From contig CP026657.1 of NCBI GenBank assembly GCA_023525915.1, forward strand, positions 3,062,001 through 3,126,000: 64,000 nt of DNA, given 5' to 3'. Under the pieces are notes generated by a model, which made no database searches, was not told where the DNA came from, and saw only the letters and a program-made list of their open reading frames with translations. A program made the translations under genes and the position numbers. Of this stretch, positions 17,987 through 26,740 are shown piece by piece (position 1 is the stretch's first letter; each line of letters opens with the position of its first letter). Origin of the DNA: Acetispira formosa (nom. nud.). Lineage in GTDB: Bacteria > Desulfobacterota > Desulfarculia > Adiutricales > Adiutricaceae.

Positions 17987-18580
17987 TTACATGTCTCCCA
18001 AAGCCGGTGTTTCCATTGGCGGCGCACCCTCACTATCACCGGAAGGCTCAGCCTCATCGGCCTCAGACGGGCGGCGGATGGAATCATTGGGGAAGTCTTC
18101 CAGAGGCTCCGGCAGGTCACCCGCCAATTTTACCAGCCGCACCATACCGTCGCGCCGGGTGCCCAGATGGATGTTGACGTCAATCGTCTTTTCCGGCTCG
18201 TCCCACTTGTCACGCACCTCCGCTTTAAGGTTGAACGAGGGCCCCAGCACCTTGACCATGATGCGCTCCCGCGGCATCATCTCCACCGCCTTGGCCACCG
18301 ACTGATCCGGCGAGGGCCAGAATTTGAAGCTTATCAACGGCCGGGCGGCCGGGGAAGCGCCGATGTCGGTCACTTCCTCCGTGGAGAGAGTTTCATGGTT
18401 GACAGCCACCAGCGCGCCGGGAAGGGAACGGAAACTCTGGCCGTCCGGCAGTTCCACGGTGCGGTTATCGATAATGACTTTATGCTGGCGGCCGTAGTAA
18501 AACAGAAGGAACGATATCAGGGCCAGCACGCACACCAGCCCGGCTATGACGGCAAATTGTTTGGAGCTGGTCTGGTTCAT
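17987..18580 (-). CDS. Membrane-anchored hypothetical protein of ABC operon
   Basis: 197 aa. One N-terminal transmembrane helix (about 9-28), then a soluble extracytoplasmic domain, and a Glu/Pro/Ser-rich tail. I do not recognise it surely; it may be a DUF6672-type protein, which I recall in similar operons. Its ATG overlaps the stop of the permease before it by 4 nt (ATGA), so it is the fourth gene of the importer operon and probably contributes to that transporter's assembly or activity. No binding-protein fold is evident. Confidence 0.6.
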   Translation of the reverse strand: MNQTSSKQFAVIAGLVCVLALISFLLFYYGRQHKVIIDNRTVELPDGQSFRSLPGALVAVNHETLSTEEVTDIGASPAARPLISFKFWPSPDQSVAKAVEMMPRERIMVKVLGPSFNLKAEVRDKWDEPEKTIDVNIHLGTRRDGMVRLVKLAGDLPEPLEDFPNDSIRRPSEADEAEPSGDSEGAPPMETPALGDM

Positions 18581-19713
18581 GCCGTGCCTCCTTCCGCTTG
18601 AGCCTGTTGCGCGGAGGCCATGCGCGCGGCCAAGGCCTCCCCGCGCCTTCTTCGCCAGGCGTGCAGCACCAGAGCGGCCGCGATGACGCCATAGGCCACG
18701 AAGACCCGGAAATACTCGCCGATCTCGGCCTTGCCCGCAATGGCTTTCCCGGCCATGGGCGCGGAAAAGAACAGAATGTGGAACAGTAAAACGCCCACCA
18801 CAGCGTTGACCAGAGTGGCCCGCGTCACCGACGCGCCGCCGACCAGAAGGGCGGCAATGGCGTACATACCGGCCTGATCCTGGCTGTTATAGGTGCTGAG
18901 GGTGCCCATGTTCTGAAGGTAGATGATTTGGCCGAAACCGGCCAGCACCGTGGAAATAACAATGGCGATAAGGCGGGTGCGGTCCACGTTTATGCCCGCC
19001 GCCTGGGCCACGGTCATGGACTGGCTGACGGCCCGCATGTCCTGCCCCAGCTTGGTGCGGCGGAACCAGACGATCAGAAGGGCGAACAGGGCGATGATCA
19101 GATAAGTGCCCAGGGGAATCTGGATACCTTTAATGTTGAGCATGATCATCTGGTCCAGCGCGCCGCGCGTCTCAATGAGGCTGACGGCGTTGCGGATGCC
19201 AAACCCGCGTGAGAGCACCAGGTCGGGGCTGGAAATGGGAATGATGGAACCCATGCCGTATAGGACCGTCAGGTCATAAATGCCCTTGGCGAAAAAGCCC
19301 AGAATCAGGGAGGTGACCATCTCGCTGCCCTTGGCCCGGTTGAGCACCAGACCGCAGAGTATGCCGCTGACAATGGCTATGGGGATGGAAATTATGGCCG
19401 TCAGCATCAGGCCCGGCAGGCCCACCACGGCCCAGTCCACCACCAGAATCAGGGCAATCTGCCCGGCCATGGCCCCCAGCACCATGCCGAAGTTCAGGCC
19501 CATGCCGGCCATTATGGGAATCAGAAGGGCCAGGATCAGGAACAGGTTGCGGCCCAAACGGGTGAACATTTCCTGAATCACATAGGGCGCGCTGTAGCCG
19601 GAAAGGTAAATGGCCCCGGCCGACAGCACCAGAAAAATAATGGGAATAATGCTGTTAAGAAGAAATGTTTCCAGCTTATGGCCGGACGGGACGGCAATTT
19701 GATTGGTGGACAT
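18577..19713 (-). CDS. ABC importer permease (BPD_transp_2 type), second subunit
   Basis: 378 aa with about nine hydrophobic helices and the conserved GLNFGMVLGAMAGQIA near 74-90 and GANINVDR-like AAGINVDRTRL, hallmarks of RbsC/YufP-type permeases of sugar or nucleoside importers. The C-terminus is an Arg/Ala-rich cytoplasmic tail. It pairs with the permease encoded just upstream to form the heteromeric channel. Start overlaps the previous stop by 1 nt (TGATG); 4-nt overlap with the next gene. Confidence 0.85.
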   Translation of the reverse strand: MSTNQIAVPSGHKLETFLLNSIIPIIFLVLSAGAIYLSGYSAPYVIQEMFTRLGRNLFLILALLIPIMAGMGLNFGMVLGAMAGQIALILVVDWAVVGLPGLMLTAIISIPIAIVSGILCGLVLNRAKGSEMVTSLILGFFAKGIYDLTVLYGMGSIIPISSPDLVLSRGFGIRNAVSLIETRGALDQMIMLNIKGIQIPLGTYLIIALFALLIVWFRRTKLGQDMRAVSQSMTVAQAAGINVDRTRLIAIVISTVLAGFGQIIYLQNMGTLSTYNSQDQAGMYAIAALLVGGASVTRATLVNAVVGVLLFHILFFSAPMAGKAIAGKAEIGEYFRVFVAYGVIAAALVLHAWRRRRGEALAARMASAQQAQAEGGTA

Positions 19714-20750
19714 CAGCGCACCTCCTTGACCCTGCGGGTGAGGGCGTAGATGATCATGCCATTGGAGACAATCAGGCGAATAACTTCACTGATGTCCATG
19801 CTCATGGCCGAGTTTATGACCGAGGGCGTCATGGTCAGGATGCCTTGAAAGAGGAAGGTGCCCACCAGCACGTGAACGATGCTGACCCGCCCCAGCGAGG
19901 CCCCGCCCAGAAGAACGGCGGCCACGGCCGGAAAAGCCATGAAAAGCGGCGCCAGATAGAGCTGGACGAAACCGTAGCTCTGGGCATAGACGATTATGCC
20001 TACGGCCCCGATCATGGTGGAAAGGATGACCGACTGGATACGCATTTTATCGACGTTCACGCCGCTGGCCCGGGCGAAATCAGGGTTCTGGCCCACCGCG
20101 CTCATGGCCTGCCCGGTCTGGGTGCGGAAAAAGAGCCAGACCAGAAAGCACATGAAAGCGAAAAACAAAATCATGCCGGTGGGGAAAATCTGGCCGAAGA
20201 ATCTGAAGCTGAGAAAGTCGGAAAGGATGTTGGTCCAATAATTATCCATGCTGATGGTGGTGCGGAGGCCCGAGCCGCCGAAGCTCCAGATCATGGCTTT
20301 GCTTTTGAAGGGCAGCATCAGCCAGGCCATGCTCATGAAAGCCACCGAGGAAAAGCCCACATAGGTGGCGATCATCATTTCATCGCCCTTGACCATGTTC
20401 AGCAAAATGCCGTAACCCCAGCCCAGCACCGCGCCGAAGCCGACGCCCAGCACCAGGGCGGTCAGGAAGCCGCTCATGCCCGTCAGTTCCAGTTCGACGC
20501 TGATAAGTATGCCCAGAATGCCGCCGATAATGCCCAGCGGCAGGCCGAAGTTCAGGCCGCAGCCGGAGCGGATCATGGGCACCATGGCCAGCACCATCAC
20601 GCCGTTGCGGCCGAATCGAACAATGGTGTCGGAAACGGAGGTGGAGATTTTCACGTCCACCAGCGGAGCCACCAGAAAAAGAAACAAGAGGAAAAGCGCG
20701 ATAATTATTCGCGGCCACCCGGCCGCTTCTATCATTGATTTAATGTTCAT
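19713..20750 (-). CDS. ABC importer permease (BPD_transp_2 type), first subunit
   Basis: 345 aa, multi-helix. Contains RSGCGLNFGLPLGIIGGILG (about 61-80) and ASGVNVDKMRIQS, the same signatures as its neighbour. The final segment reads LIVSNGMIIYALTRRVKEVR. Two different permeases plus one double ATPase is the layout of the BMP/Yuf nucleoside-type importers, so a nucleoside, purine or sugar substrate is the likeliest guess. ATG overlaps the stop of the ATPase gene by 4 nt. Confidence 0.85.
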   Translation of the reverse strand: MNIKSMIEAAGWPRIIIALFLLFLFLVAPLVDVKISTSVSDTIVRFGRNGVMVLAMVPMIRSGCGLNFGLPLGIIGGILGILISVELELTGMSGFLTALVLGVGFGAVLGWGYGILLNMVKGDEMMIATYVGFSSVAFMSMAWLMLPFKSKAMIWSFGGSGLRTTISMDNYWTNILSDFLSFRFFGQIFPTGMILFFAFMCFLVWLFFRTQTGQAMSAVGQNPDFARASGVNVDKMRIQSVILSTMIGAVGIIVYAQSYGFVQLYLAPLFMAFPAVAAVLLGGASLGRVSIVHVLVGTFLFQGILTMTPSVINSAMSMDISEVIRLIVSNGMIIYALTRRVKEVR

Positions 20751-22366
20751 TTGCCCGCTCCTTCCCCGCTGTCGTCCCCAAGGCCTTCACCGGACATCAG
20801 GAGGCCGAAATCTTCCACCGGGGCTGTGGCCGGCAGAATCCCGGCCACCCGGCCCTCATTTATGACCGCGATACGGTGACAGACCGAACGCAGTTCCTCC
20901 AGCTCCGAGGATGTGACCACCACGGTGGTATTGGAATCCTGATTGTAACGGCGGAGGGAATTGAGCACCAGTTCCTTGGCCCCCACGTCAATGCCGCGCG
21001 TGGGTTCGGAGACGAACAGAAGCTTGGGCGACATGGTGAAGGCCTTGGCCAGGCAGACTTTCTGCTGATTGCCGCCGGAAAGGTGGCCGGCTTTCTGAAG
21101 GGGGCTGTTGCACTTGATGGCCAGAAGGTCGATATACTTCATGGCGTTTTCTTCCATGGCCGCGTCGTCCACCAGTTTGAAGGGGCCGATGCTTCTCAGG
21201 AAATCCTTCTTTATCTGAAGAGCGGAAAAGGCGATGTTCATCTGGATGGTTTCATCCAGCAAAAGGCCCACCCCGCGCCGGTCTTCCGAGACAAAGGCCA
21301 GCCCGGATTCCAGGCACTGGCGGGGATTGTTCAGCGGCAGGTTCCGTCCATAAAACTCCATGGACCCGCCGGAGAGCTTGAGGCCCATGATCCCGGCCGG
21401 GATACCAAGTTTCCCCTGCCCGGCCAGGCCGGCCAGGCCGAGAATCTCGCCCTCCCGCACATCCAGGCTGACGTTATTGACCCGCTCGCCGGGCATTTCC
21501 ACCCACAGGTCGCGCACCTTCAGGGCAATGGGCGCGTTGGAAAAATCGCGCCGGCCGCCGCTGTCGGCCTCGCCGCCCTTCTGTTTGTCGCGCAACACCA
21601 TATAAGAGGCGATTTCCCGCACGCTGGTCTGGCTGGTGGGCATTTCCGCCACCTTGTGGCCGTCGCGCAGAACCACCACCTTGTCGCACAGCTCCATCAC
21701 TTCACGGAGGCGGTGGGAGATAAAAATAATGCCCAACCCGCTGGAGGCCAGTTTGCGAATGGCTTCAATAAGAATGGAGGCTTCACTTTCAGTGAGAACG
21801 GCGGTGGGTTCATCCAGGACGAGAAGGCGGGTTTGGCTGCGGTCGATTTCGCGGGCGATTTCCAGGAACTGTTTGTGGCCGACCGGCATGCGGGAGACGG
21901 GCTCCCCGGCGTCGAGCCTGACGCCCAGTTTCCCGAGCGCGGCCGTTGATCGCTCTTCCATTTTCGGCCGGTCCAGGGCGTTGATGCGCGGCCCGAAAAC
22001 TGATTCCAGGACGCTTGAAATGACCGGCTCGCGGTTCAACAGGATGTTTTCGGTGCCGGTAAAGCCGGGAATGAGTGAAAACTCCTGATGCACCATGCCG
22101 ATGCCGGCCTCCAGGGCCTCTTTGGGGGATTTGAAATTCGCATGTTGATCATCGAGGAAGAGCCGGCCGGAATAGCCGCCGGTATTGATGATGGAGGGCA
22201 TACCGAAACAGATGTTCATCAGGGTGGATTTTCCCGCCCCGTTCTCTCCGACCAGGGCCACCACTTCACCGGCCCCAACGGAGAAACTGACATCAGACAG
22301 CACCTGGGATTCCCCAAAGGACTTGCTGATGCCCTCACATCTGAACAGCGTGGAATTATCTGTCAT
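20747..22366 (-). CDS. Double ABC-domain importer ATPase
   Basis: 539 aa with two fused nucleotide-binding domains, as in RbsA/YufO. The first has Walker A GENGAGKST and Walker B LLVLDEPTAVLT with a degenerate signature (VSRMPVGHKQF). The second has the usual weak Walker A (LAGQGKLG) and an intact signature LSGGNQQKV with Walker B-like LLFVSEPTRGIDVG. It powers the two-permease importer encoded downstream. RBS GGAGTGTAACATC. No periplasmic binding-protein gene is in the operon, which is unusual. Confidence 0.9.
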   Translation of the reverse strand: MTDNSTLFRCEGISKSFGESQVLSDVSFSVGAGEVVALVGENGAGKSTLMNICFGMPSIINTGGYSGRLFLDDQHANFKSPKEALEAGIGMVHQEFSLIPGFTGTENILLNREPVISSVLESVFGPRINALDRPKMEERSTAALGKLGVRLDAGEPVSRMPVGHKQFLEIAREIDRSQTRLLVLDEPTAVLTESEASILIEAIRKLASSGLGIIFISHRLREVMELCDKVVVLRDGHKVAEMPTSQTSVREIASYMVLRDKQKGGEADSGGRRDFSNAPIALKVRDLWVEMPGERVNNVSLDVREGEILGLAGLAGQGKLGIPAGIMGLKLSGGSMEFYGRNLPLNNPRQCLESGLAFVSEDRRGVGLLLDETIQMNIAFSALQIKKDFLRSIGPFKLVDDAAMEENAMKYIDLLAIKCNSPLQKAGHLSGGNQQKVCLAKAFTMSPKLLFVSEPTRGIDVGAKELVLNSLRRYNQDSNTTVVVTSSELEELRSVCHRIAVINEGRVAGILPATAPVEDFGLLMSGEGLGDDSGEGAGK

Positions 22367-22393
22367 GATGTTACACTCCGAGAATTGTCATTA

Positions 22394-22630
22394 AAAGTTC
22401 GTAACTATTCAGCCGGTAGGTGGCGGGGTGCTCAGACTTTTTCCGCCATGCGTCGTTGTCGGCCTCTCAGGGCAAGGGGATGACCTGAAGGTCTATCCCC
22501 TTGCCCTGAGAGGCCTCCGCCTAGCCTGACGAAAAAATTCTTCGCGCGGGCGAGACAGGAATAGGTAAATAGCTGATTTTATTACAGTGCATTTTCATAT
22601 TTCAAAATAGGCTGAATAGTTACAAAAGTT
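22394..22630. repeat. Palindromic element RptG, single copy here
   Basis: Outer inverted arms GTAACTATTCAGCC (22401-22414) and GGCTGAATAGTTAC (22610-22623), with an inner strong hairpin GGCCTCTCAGGGCAAGGGGA / TCCCCTTGCCCTGAGAGGCC around 22461-22515. It looks like another MITE. I see no clear target duplication. It lies upstream of the ABC operon and may carry or disturb its promoter. Confidence 0.6.
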
Positions 22631-22687
22631 CATTTACTCCATACTCAGACTGGCCGCTGCCTCGGCGTTGGCGGCGGGCCCTGCCCG

Positions 22688-23500
22688 CTATTTAGAAGTC
22701 AATTCAGAAGGCGGCCACTCCACCTGATACATTTCCGGCCATAATTTTCCGGTAAGCCAGAGGCTCCGCCCGTCAGGGGCGAGGGCCAGCCCGTTCAGCA
22801 CCGTGTTCAACGTTTGCGCGTCGGTTTCCAAACCGGCCTTTTCCGCCAGAACCCTCAGTGGCCGTCCGTCCAGCCAGTGAAGTACGCACCCCTCAGATGG
22901 ATCGATGACCGCGACATAGTCCAGGCCATAGACATTGGCCAGAATAACCTTGTGGACAGGGTCCCACTCCAGCTCATTGAGGCCCCCCACCGAACGGCGG
23001 CCGAAAAAGACCCGGACAGGCGGGCCGTCCGGGGAGAAATCGCCGGGTTTATGCGGATAAAGCTTATTGCTGCCGTCGCTCCGCCACAGCCTTTCACCAT
23101 CGAAGGTCAGTCCCCAGCCTTCACCTTCATAGCCCAAGAAGCGCTTAACCGCCAGACTTTCCGGGTCCAGCACCACCGCCGTGTTTTCTTTCCAGGTGAG
23201 AAGATAAATCTCGCCTTCAGCCAGGGCGGACCCCTCAGCGAACCATTCTTCCGGCAGGGAATATGAAGCGTCGACGGCCCCGGCCGGAAAACGCCGCCTG
23301 GAAAAAGCCGACCGGCCATAAAGGCCGGACGATTCGTATAAATAATCGCCAATGAAGAAAAGCCCCTGAGTATATGACCGTGCATCATGGGGCTGAGTTT
23401 CTGTTACCGACAGCGGCACAATCTCCCCGGCCGAGGCGCGGCCCGGCCAAATCAGATAAAACCCGACCAAGAGGGCAGTAGTGACTATTCTTCTTAACAT
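22688..23500 (-). CDS. Glutaminyl-peptide cyclotransferase (beta-propeller type)
   Basis: About 270 aa from ATG 23500; an upstream TTG at 23518 is possible. A signal peptide (ending GRASA) sends it to the periplasm. The family, the plant/bacterial QC type, forms N-terminal pyroglutamate. Recognisable blocks run in order: SYTQGLFF, ESSGLYGRS, EGSALAEGEIYLLTWKE, EGWGLTFDGERLWRSDGS, LNELEW, ANVYGLDYVAVIDP, and VLNGLALAPDGRSLWLTGKLWPEMYQV, in agreement with that family end to end. Monocistronic. Confidence 0.88.
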   Translation of the reverse strand: MLRRIVTTALLVGFYLIWPGRASAGEIVPLSVTETQPHDARSYTQGLFFIGDYLYESSGLYGRSAFSRRRFPAGAVDASYSLPEEWFAEGSALAEGEIYLLTWKENTAVVLDPESLAVKRFLGYEGEGWGLTFDGERLWRSDGSNKLYPHKPGDFSPDGPPVRVFFGRRSVGGLNELEWDPVHKVILANVYGLDYVAVIDPSEGCVLHWLDGRPLRVLAEKAGLETDAQTLNTVLNGLALAPDGRSLWLTGKLWPEMYQVEWPPSELTSK

Positions 23501-23624
23501 CTTATACCAATAATACAAACTTGACTACCCTGTCAAGGTGTTTATTTTGAGATGGCCGCTTGGGAGCGGCAAAGGTAAAACCCGGAGGTCGGTGCGTTGA
23601 GATATCTCCATAGCGGAGCGATTT

Positions 23625-23760
23625 TAAATATGGCTTTTTCCTTTAAACAGGCGGCCCGTCAGCTACGCAAAAAGCGTGGTTTTTGCTTCGCGAGCGGCTT
23701 TTATGGCCTCAAAACCAGTCGCTGGCGCTCCGTCTCCCCTATCGGGTCGACCTGCTATTT
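23625..23760 (+). repeat. RptA copy inside RptC
   Basis: Starts GCGATTTTAAATATGGC, contains GCTACGCAAAAAGCGTGG with TTTTTGCTTCGCGAGC and CCAGTCGCTGGCGCTCCGTC, ends CGACCTGCTATTTC. A second partial RptA start (CCCTTAAACAGGCGGCCC) follows at about 23779. Ends are too diverged to read a target duplication. Confidence 0.65.
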
Positions 23761-23957
23761 CTAAAATGTAGACCTTTTCCCTTAAACAGGCGGCCCCTCC
23801 GCTAAGCAAAAATCGTGGTCCCCTCTGGAAAAATCTCCCCGCCCCGCCCTCTAGCCCTAGTTGGCTCACAAAAGAAGGCCGCAAAAGCCACCCTACCCAA
23901 ACGCTGACACTGACCAGGCCGGGCGGGCGAAAAATTTTCTGTAAGTCGCTCGTAATT

Positions 23958-24601
23958 AAAATAGGTAAACCCCAGGCTTTGCCTGGCGACCATTAAAGTT
24001 TGACAATTCCGGGAAAAAAGGGAAGCCTCCTATTCGTGAACCGCTCAAAGTTCTAGAGATAGGAGGCCTCAATGTCGATCGACGATAACAGGTTAGCTCA
24101 TTGCTTATGGGATTGCAAGTATCATGTGGTTTGGATTCCCAAGTGTAGACGCAAGCAGATATACGCGAGTTTGCGGCAATATTTGGGTGAAATATTTCAC
24201 GATCTTGCCCGTCAAAGGGAGTGCAAGATATTAGAAGGGCATGTGTGCGTTGACCATGTTCACATGTTGATATCGGTACCACCGAAGTACTCCGTGTCCC
24301 AGGTTGTGGGGTTTATCAAAGGGAAAAGCGCGATATCGATAGCGCGCAATTTCATGGGCAAAAAGCAGAACTTCACCGGGCAGAGTTTTTGGGCACGGGG
24401 TTATTATGTGTCTACTGTTGGCCGCGATGAAGAAACGATCAGAAAGTACATCCAGCAACAGGAAAAGGCAGATCACCGGCTGGAACAACTGACGTTATTT
24501 AAGGAGTAGGACACATGCCCCCTTAGAGGGGGCCAACAAATTAACCGCTTTGAGCGGTTCACGCTATCTCAAGCCTCCGGCTCTGCCGGAGGTATCTGAC
24601 T
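23958..24601 (+). mobile_element. IS200/IS605-type insertion sequence (IS200-like, 644 bp)
   Basis: Boundaries come from comparison with the intact RptC at 33409-33852, where the flanks join as GTAATTTTGCTCC. No target duplication, as expected for single-strand Y1 transposition. Subterminal hairpins are present at both ends: 23972-23986 (CCAGGCTTTGCCTGG) and 24574-24592 (CCTCCGGCTCTGCCGGAGG). Matching internal inverted pieces GAACCGCTCAAAG (24037) and CTTTGAGCGGTTC lie near both ends. Encodes only TnpA, no TnpB. Confidence 0.85.
24072..24509 (+). CDS. tnpA: IS200-family Y1 (HUH) transposase TnpA
   Basis: 145 aa, full length. It cuts and rejoins single-stranded DNA at hairpin ends. The HUH motif is H62-V-H64 (in VDHVHMLIS) and the catalytic Tyr is Y126 (in ETIRKYIQQQ). 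The conserved YHVVWIPKCRRK and FWARGYYVSTVG blocks are present. The start is behind AGGAGG, which itself lies in a subterminal hairpin (a known way to keep expression low in IS200). It appears intact and could be active. Confidence 0.93.
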   Translation: MSIDDNRLAHCLWDCKYHVVWIPKCRRKQIYASLRQYLGEIFHDLARQRECKILEGHVCVDHVHMLISVPPKYSVSQVVGFIKGKSAISIARNFMGKKQNFTGQSFWARGYYVSTVGRDEETIRKYIQQQEKADHRLEQLTLFKE

Positions 24602-24870
24602 TTGCTCCCCGGACGGGCACGGACTCACAAACATCTGACACAGCCACCCGGCCGGGAATACGAGAAAATTACGAGCGACGTCAGAAAATTTTTCGCCCGC
24701 CCGGCCTGGTTTTACCTCATCTTTGTTTGAAAACGGTCAAATATATATGATATGATGTGAAAATATCAGTAATGTTGAAGTCATACCGGACCGCGAATTT
24801 TTTTAACCTAAAATATGCTACGATTACGCTGTTTATAATCGCTGTCTCTTCATTGAAGCCGAGTGTTGAA

Positions 24871-25650
24871 ATGAAATTTATGGTTCTGGCTGCTTTGTTG
24901 ATGATGTGTTTGTCCACAGATGCTGAGGCGCGGTTTTCCATGCCGCAGATGAATGGCTGGACCCTGCCGGGCTTTGATGCGCAGTTTTACTTATCAAATG
25001 ATCAGATTGACGCCATAGTGCAAAACATCCCCAATATAGAGAAAAGCCATCACCAGATGAAAGTGAGAAGGGTGATATGGACCCTTGTGATTGGCGGACT
25101 CTGGATGTTCTCCTGGTGGGCTTTTGGTTATTATAAAAAAAGGGCGAAAAGCATATTCGATACAAGAATTTTACGGGCCGCCGGAGACATGGAGAGGCAC
25201 ATCGCGCCCTGGATTGTCAGCCAAAGGGATTTAAGGCTTCGCGGCAACTGGCGGGAGCTCCTTCGTTTCTTCGTCATCGTCAGTACAGATACAGCCTTCC
25301 TGGACTGCATGGAATTTTATAAACATGAAGGCGGAGTGCCGGATTTCTGCAAAGATGATCACATAGATAGAGCAGAGCGGCATTTTATCAAAAAACCTCC
25401 CAGACGCGTACTGGATAAAATGAGGGGCCGTATTACGGAAATAAGTCGGCACTTCAATGCCAGCCGCTTCTCGCGCTCGCCGGAGGCCCGGATATATGCT
25501 ACCCAATATGCAGAGTTGCTCGGCAAATGCCTTCAAACGCGCGATGGAGCGGTTAATCTGGCCGAAAGGGACGGGGGACAGTTTATTGAAAAAGTTGGGC
25601 GGGGCCTGTCGGCTGCGCTTATTTTAATGGCCAAAGAATGCAAGGAATGA
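24871..25650 (+). CDS. Unknown membrane protein, tandem paralog 1
   Basis: 259 aa from ATG 24871, giving a signal-like N-terminus (MKFMVLAALLMMCLSTDAEA); an upstream GTG at 24757 is less likely. After the signal there is a short Pro/Met-rich part, a transmembrane helix (about 72-92, RRVIWTLVIGGLWMFSWWAF), and a helical domain of about 160 residues with HIAPWI, LDCMEFYKHE, FNASRFSRSPEARIYATQYAELLGKCLQ and GLSAALILMAKECK. The same blocks recur in the next gene. No homolog recognised. Start/stop overlap with the paralog is 4 nt. Confidence 0.75.
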   Translation: MKFMVLAALLMMCLSTDAEARFSMPQMNGWTLPGFDAQFYLSNDQIDAIVQNIPNIEKSHHQMKVRRVIWTLVIGGLWMFSWWAFGYYKKRAKSIFDTRILRAAGDMERHIAPWIVSQRDLRLRGNWRELLRFFVIVSTDTAFLDCMEFYKHEGGVPDFCKDDHIDRAERHFIKKPPRRVLDKMRGRITEISRHFNASRFSRSPEARIYATQYAELLGKCLQTRDGAVNLAERDGGQFIEKVGRGLSAALILMAKECKE

Positions 25651-26489
25651 AAATCACGGCCCTGGGGGCTTTGCTGGTGATGTGTTTGTCCTCAAGCGCC
25701 CTGGCTCAGTCGGCCTCGCCGCAAATGGATGACTGTCCTCCGCCTGGGATGAACTTTGAACTGCCGCCCGATCTGTCCCCGGTTTTGAAAAAGCCCTATC
25801 ATGATCAATATCTCAATTACCGCAAACAGGAAGAGCGGCGCAGAGACCTGAAGCAATTAAAAGAGATTATGGCGCAAATAAATGAGCGTGAGAAATCTCC
25901 CTATAGATGGTGGAATAATGAGCGGATTCACTGGCATATTGGGATGCTTGTGTCGAGCTTTTTCACCTGGCTGGCTCTTCGCCACCATAAAGAGGCGATA
26001 AAAAAAAGCAGAAATCAGGCCGTGCTCGAAGCCGCCGCCGCTATGGAGCGACACATAGGGCCCTGGATTGCGGATAAAAAGGTAAAACTTCGGCCGAACT
26101 GGAAGGATTATCTTCACTTCTTCACACTGGTCACGAGCGGCGCGGCATTAATGGACTGCCTCAAGTTCTATAAAAACAATAACGGGTCGAAATACTGGAA
26201 AAAAGAACATAAAGAGAGAAGTGAAGAACATTTTGCCCCGAAACACGCCCCAGGCGCTCTGGACCAAATGAGAGACAGTATTGTGAAAATCAGCGGGAAC
26301 TTTAATGCCAGCCGTTTCAGGCGTTCGCCGTCCGCCGGGATATATGCGGCCCAATATGCCCGATTGCTCAGCCAGTGCCTTCAGGGGCCGGGCGGCGCGG
26401 TCAGTTTTGACATGGACCGTCAGTTTGTTGAAATGGTGAGGCGGGGGCTGTCGGCCGCGCTTATCCACATGGCCAGGCAATGCAAGTGA
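25647..26489 (+). CDS. Unknown membrane protein, tandem paralog 2
   Basis: 280 aa. ATG overlaps the preceding stop (ATGA). An in-frame ATG at 25638 is also possible. Signal peptide (MKITALGALLVMCLSSSALA), then a Pro-rich stretch, a charged helical part (YRKQEERRRDLKQLKEI), a transmembrane segment (near WHIGMLVSSFFTWLALRHH), and the shared domain: HIGPWI, MDCLKFYKNN, FNASRFRRSPSAGIYAAQYARLLSQCLQ, GLSAALIHMARQCK. The shared domain has conserved Cys residues (DC, KCLQ/QCLQ and ECK/QCK). The pair is a local duplication; function unknown. Confidence 0.78.
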   Translation: MKITALGALLVMCLSSSALAQSASPQMDDCPPPGMNFELPPDLSPVLKKPYHDQYLNYRKQEERRRDLKQLKEIMAQINEREKSPYRWWNNERIHWHIGMLVSSFFTWLALRHHKEAIKKSRNQAVLEAAAAMERHIGPWIADKKVKLRPNWKDYLHFFTLVTSGAALMDCLKFYKNNNGSKYWKKEHKERSEEHFAPKHAPGALDQMRDSIVKISGNFNASRFRRSPSAGIYAAQYARLLSQCLQGPGGAVSFDMDRQFVEMVRRGLSAALIHMARQCK

Positions 26490-26563
26490 AACTGGCGGCC
26501 AAAGCCTTTTGACGGCCTCGGCCAATTCAGCCGGTTGAGGAACCTGATTGGCCGGCGCAAGAC

Positions 26564-26600
26564 AGAAAAAATCCCGGAATCTGTTGATTTCCGGGATTAT
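26564..26600 (-). terminator. Terminator of the tRNA gene
   Basis: Hairpin AATCCCGGAA / TTCCGGGATT (about 26570-26599). Read on the minus strand it is followed by TTTTTT. It begins 25 bases beyond the tRNA 3' end. Confidence 0.85.
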
Positions 26601-26624
26601 ATGAGTTGTCATTGACTATCAAGG

Positions 26625-26701
26625 TGGTGGGCCCACCAGGACTCGAACCTGGAACCGACCGGTTATGAGCCGGGGGCTCTAACCAATTGAGCTATGGGCC
26701 C
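26625..26701 (-). tRNA. tRNA with CAU anticodon (Met or lysidine Ile)
   Basis: 77 nt including an encoded CCA. Acceptor stem GGGCCCA/TGGGCCC, D arm with AGCTCAATTGGTTAGAG, anticodon loop CTCATAA (anticodon CAT at 26667-26665), T arm with GGTTCGAGTCC. The acceptor starts with G-C pairing, so it is not an initiator. Elongator Met and Ile2 (k2C34) cannot be told apart with confidence here. Confidence 0.95.
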
Positions 26702-26740
26702 GCTAGACCGATAATATACTATTTTCCCCGCAATTCCGCA

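Larger units (their letters stand above)
23555..24735 (+). repeat. RptC copy broken by RptA and IS200
   Basis: The left end has GGCAAAGGTAAAACCCGG (from 23568). The middle block CAAAAATCGTGGTCCCCTCTGG matches the intact copy at 33409-33852. The left arm ends ...GTCGCTCGTAATT (23957) and the right arm resumes at TTGCTCCCCGGACGGGC (24602). The missing middle is not lost but displaced: RptA at about 23625-23760, and IS200 at 23958-24601. It ends in GGTTTTACC near 24716. Confidence 0.75.

Noticed and set aside
24072-24509. The IS200 transposase as a domesticated RAYT that spreads the repeats
   Set aside because: Length and flanking hairpins are those of a normal IS200; it is inserted in one repeat copy, and the repeats show 9-bp duplications that Y1 enzymes do not make.
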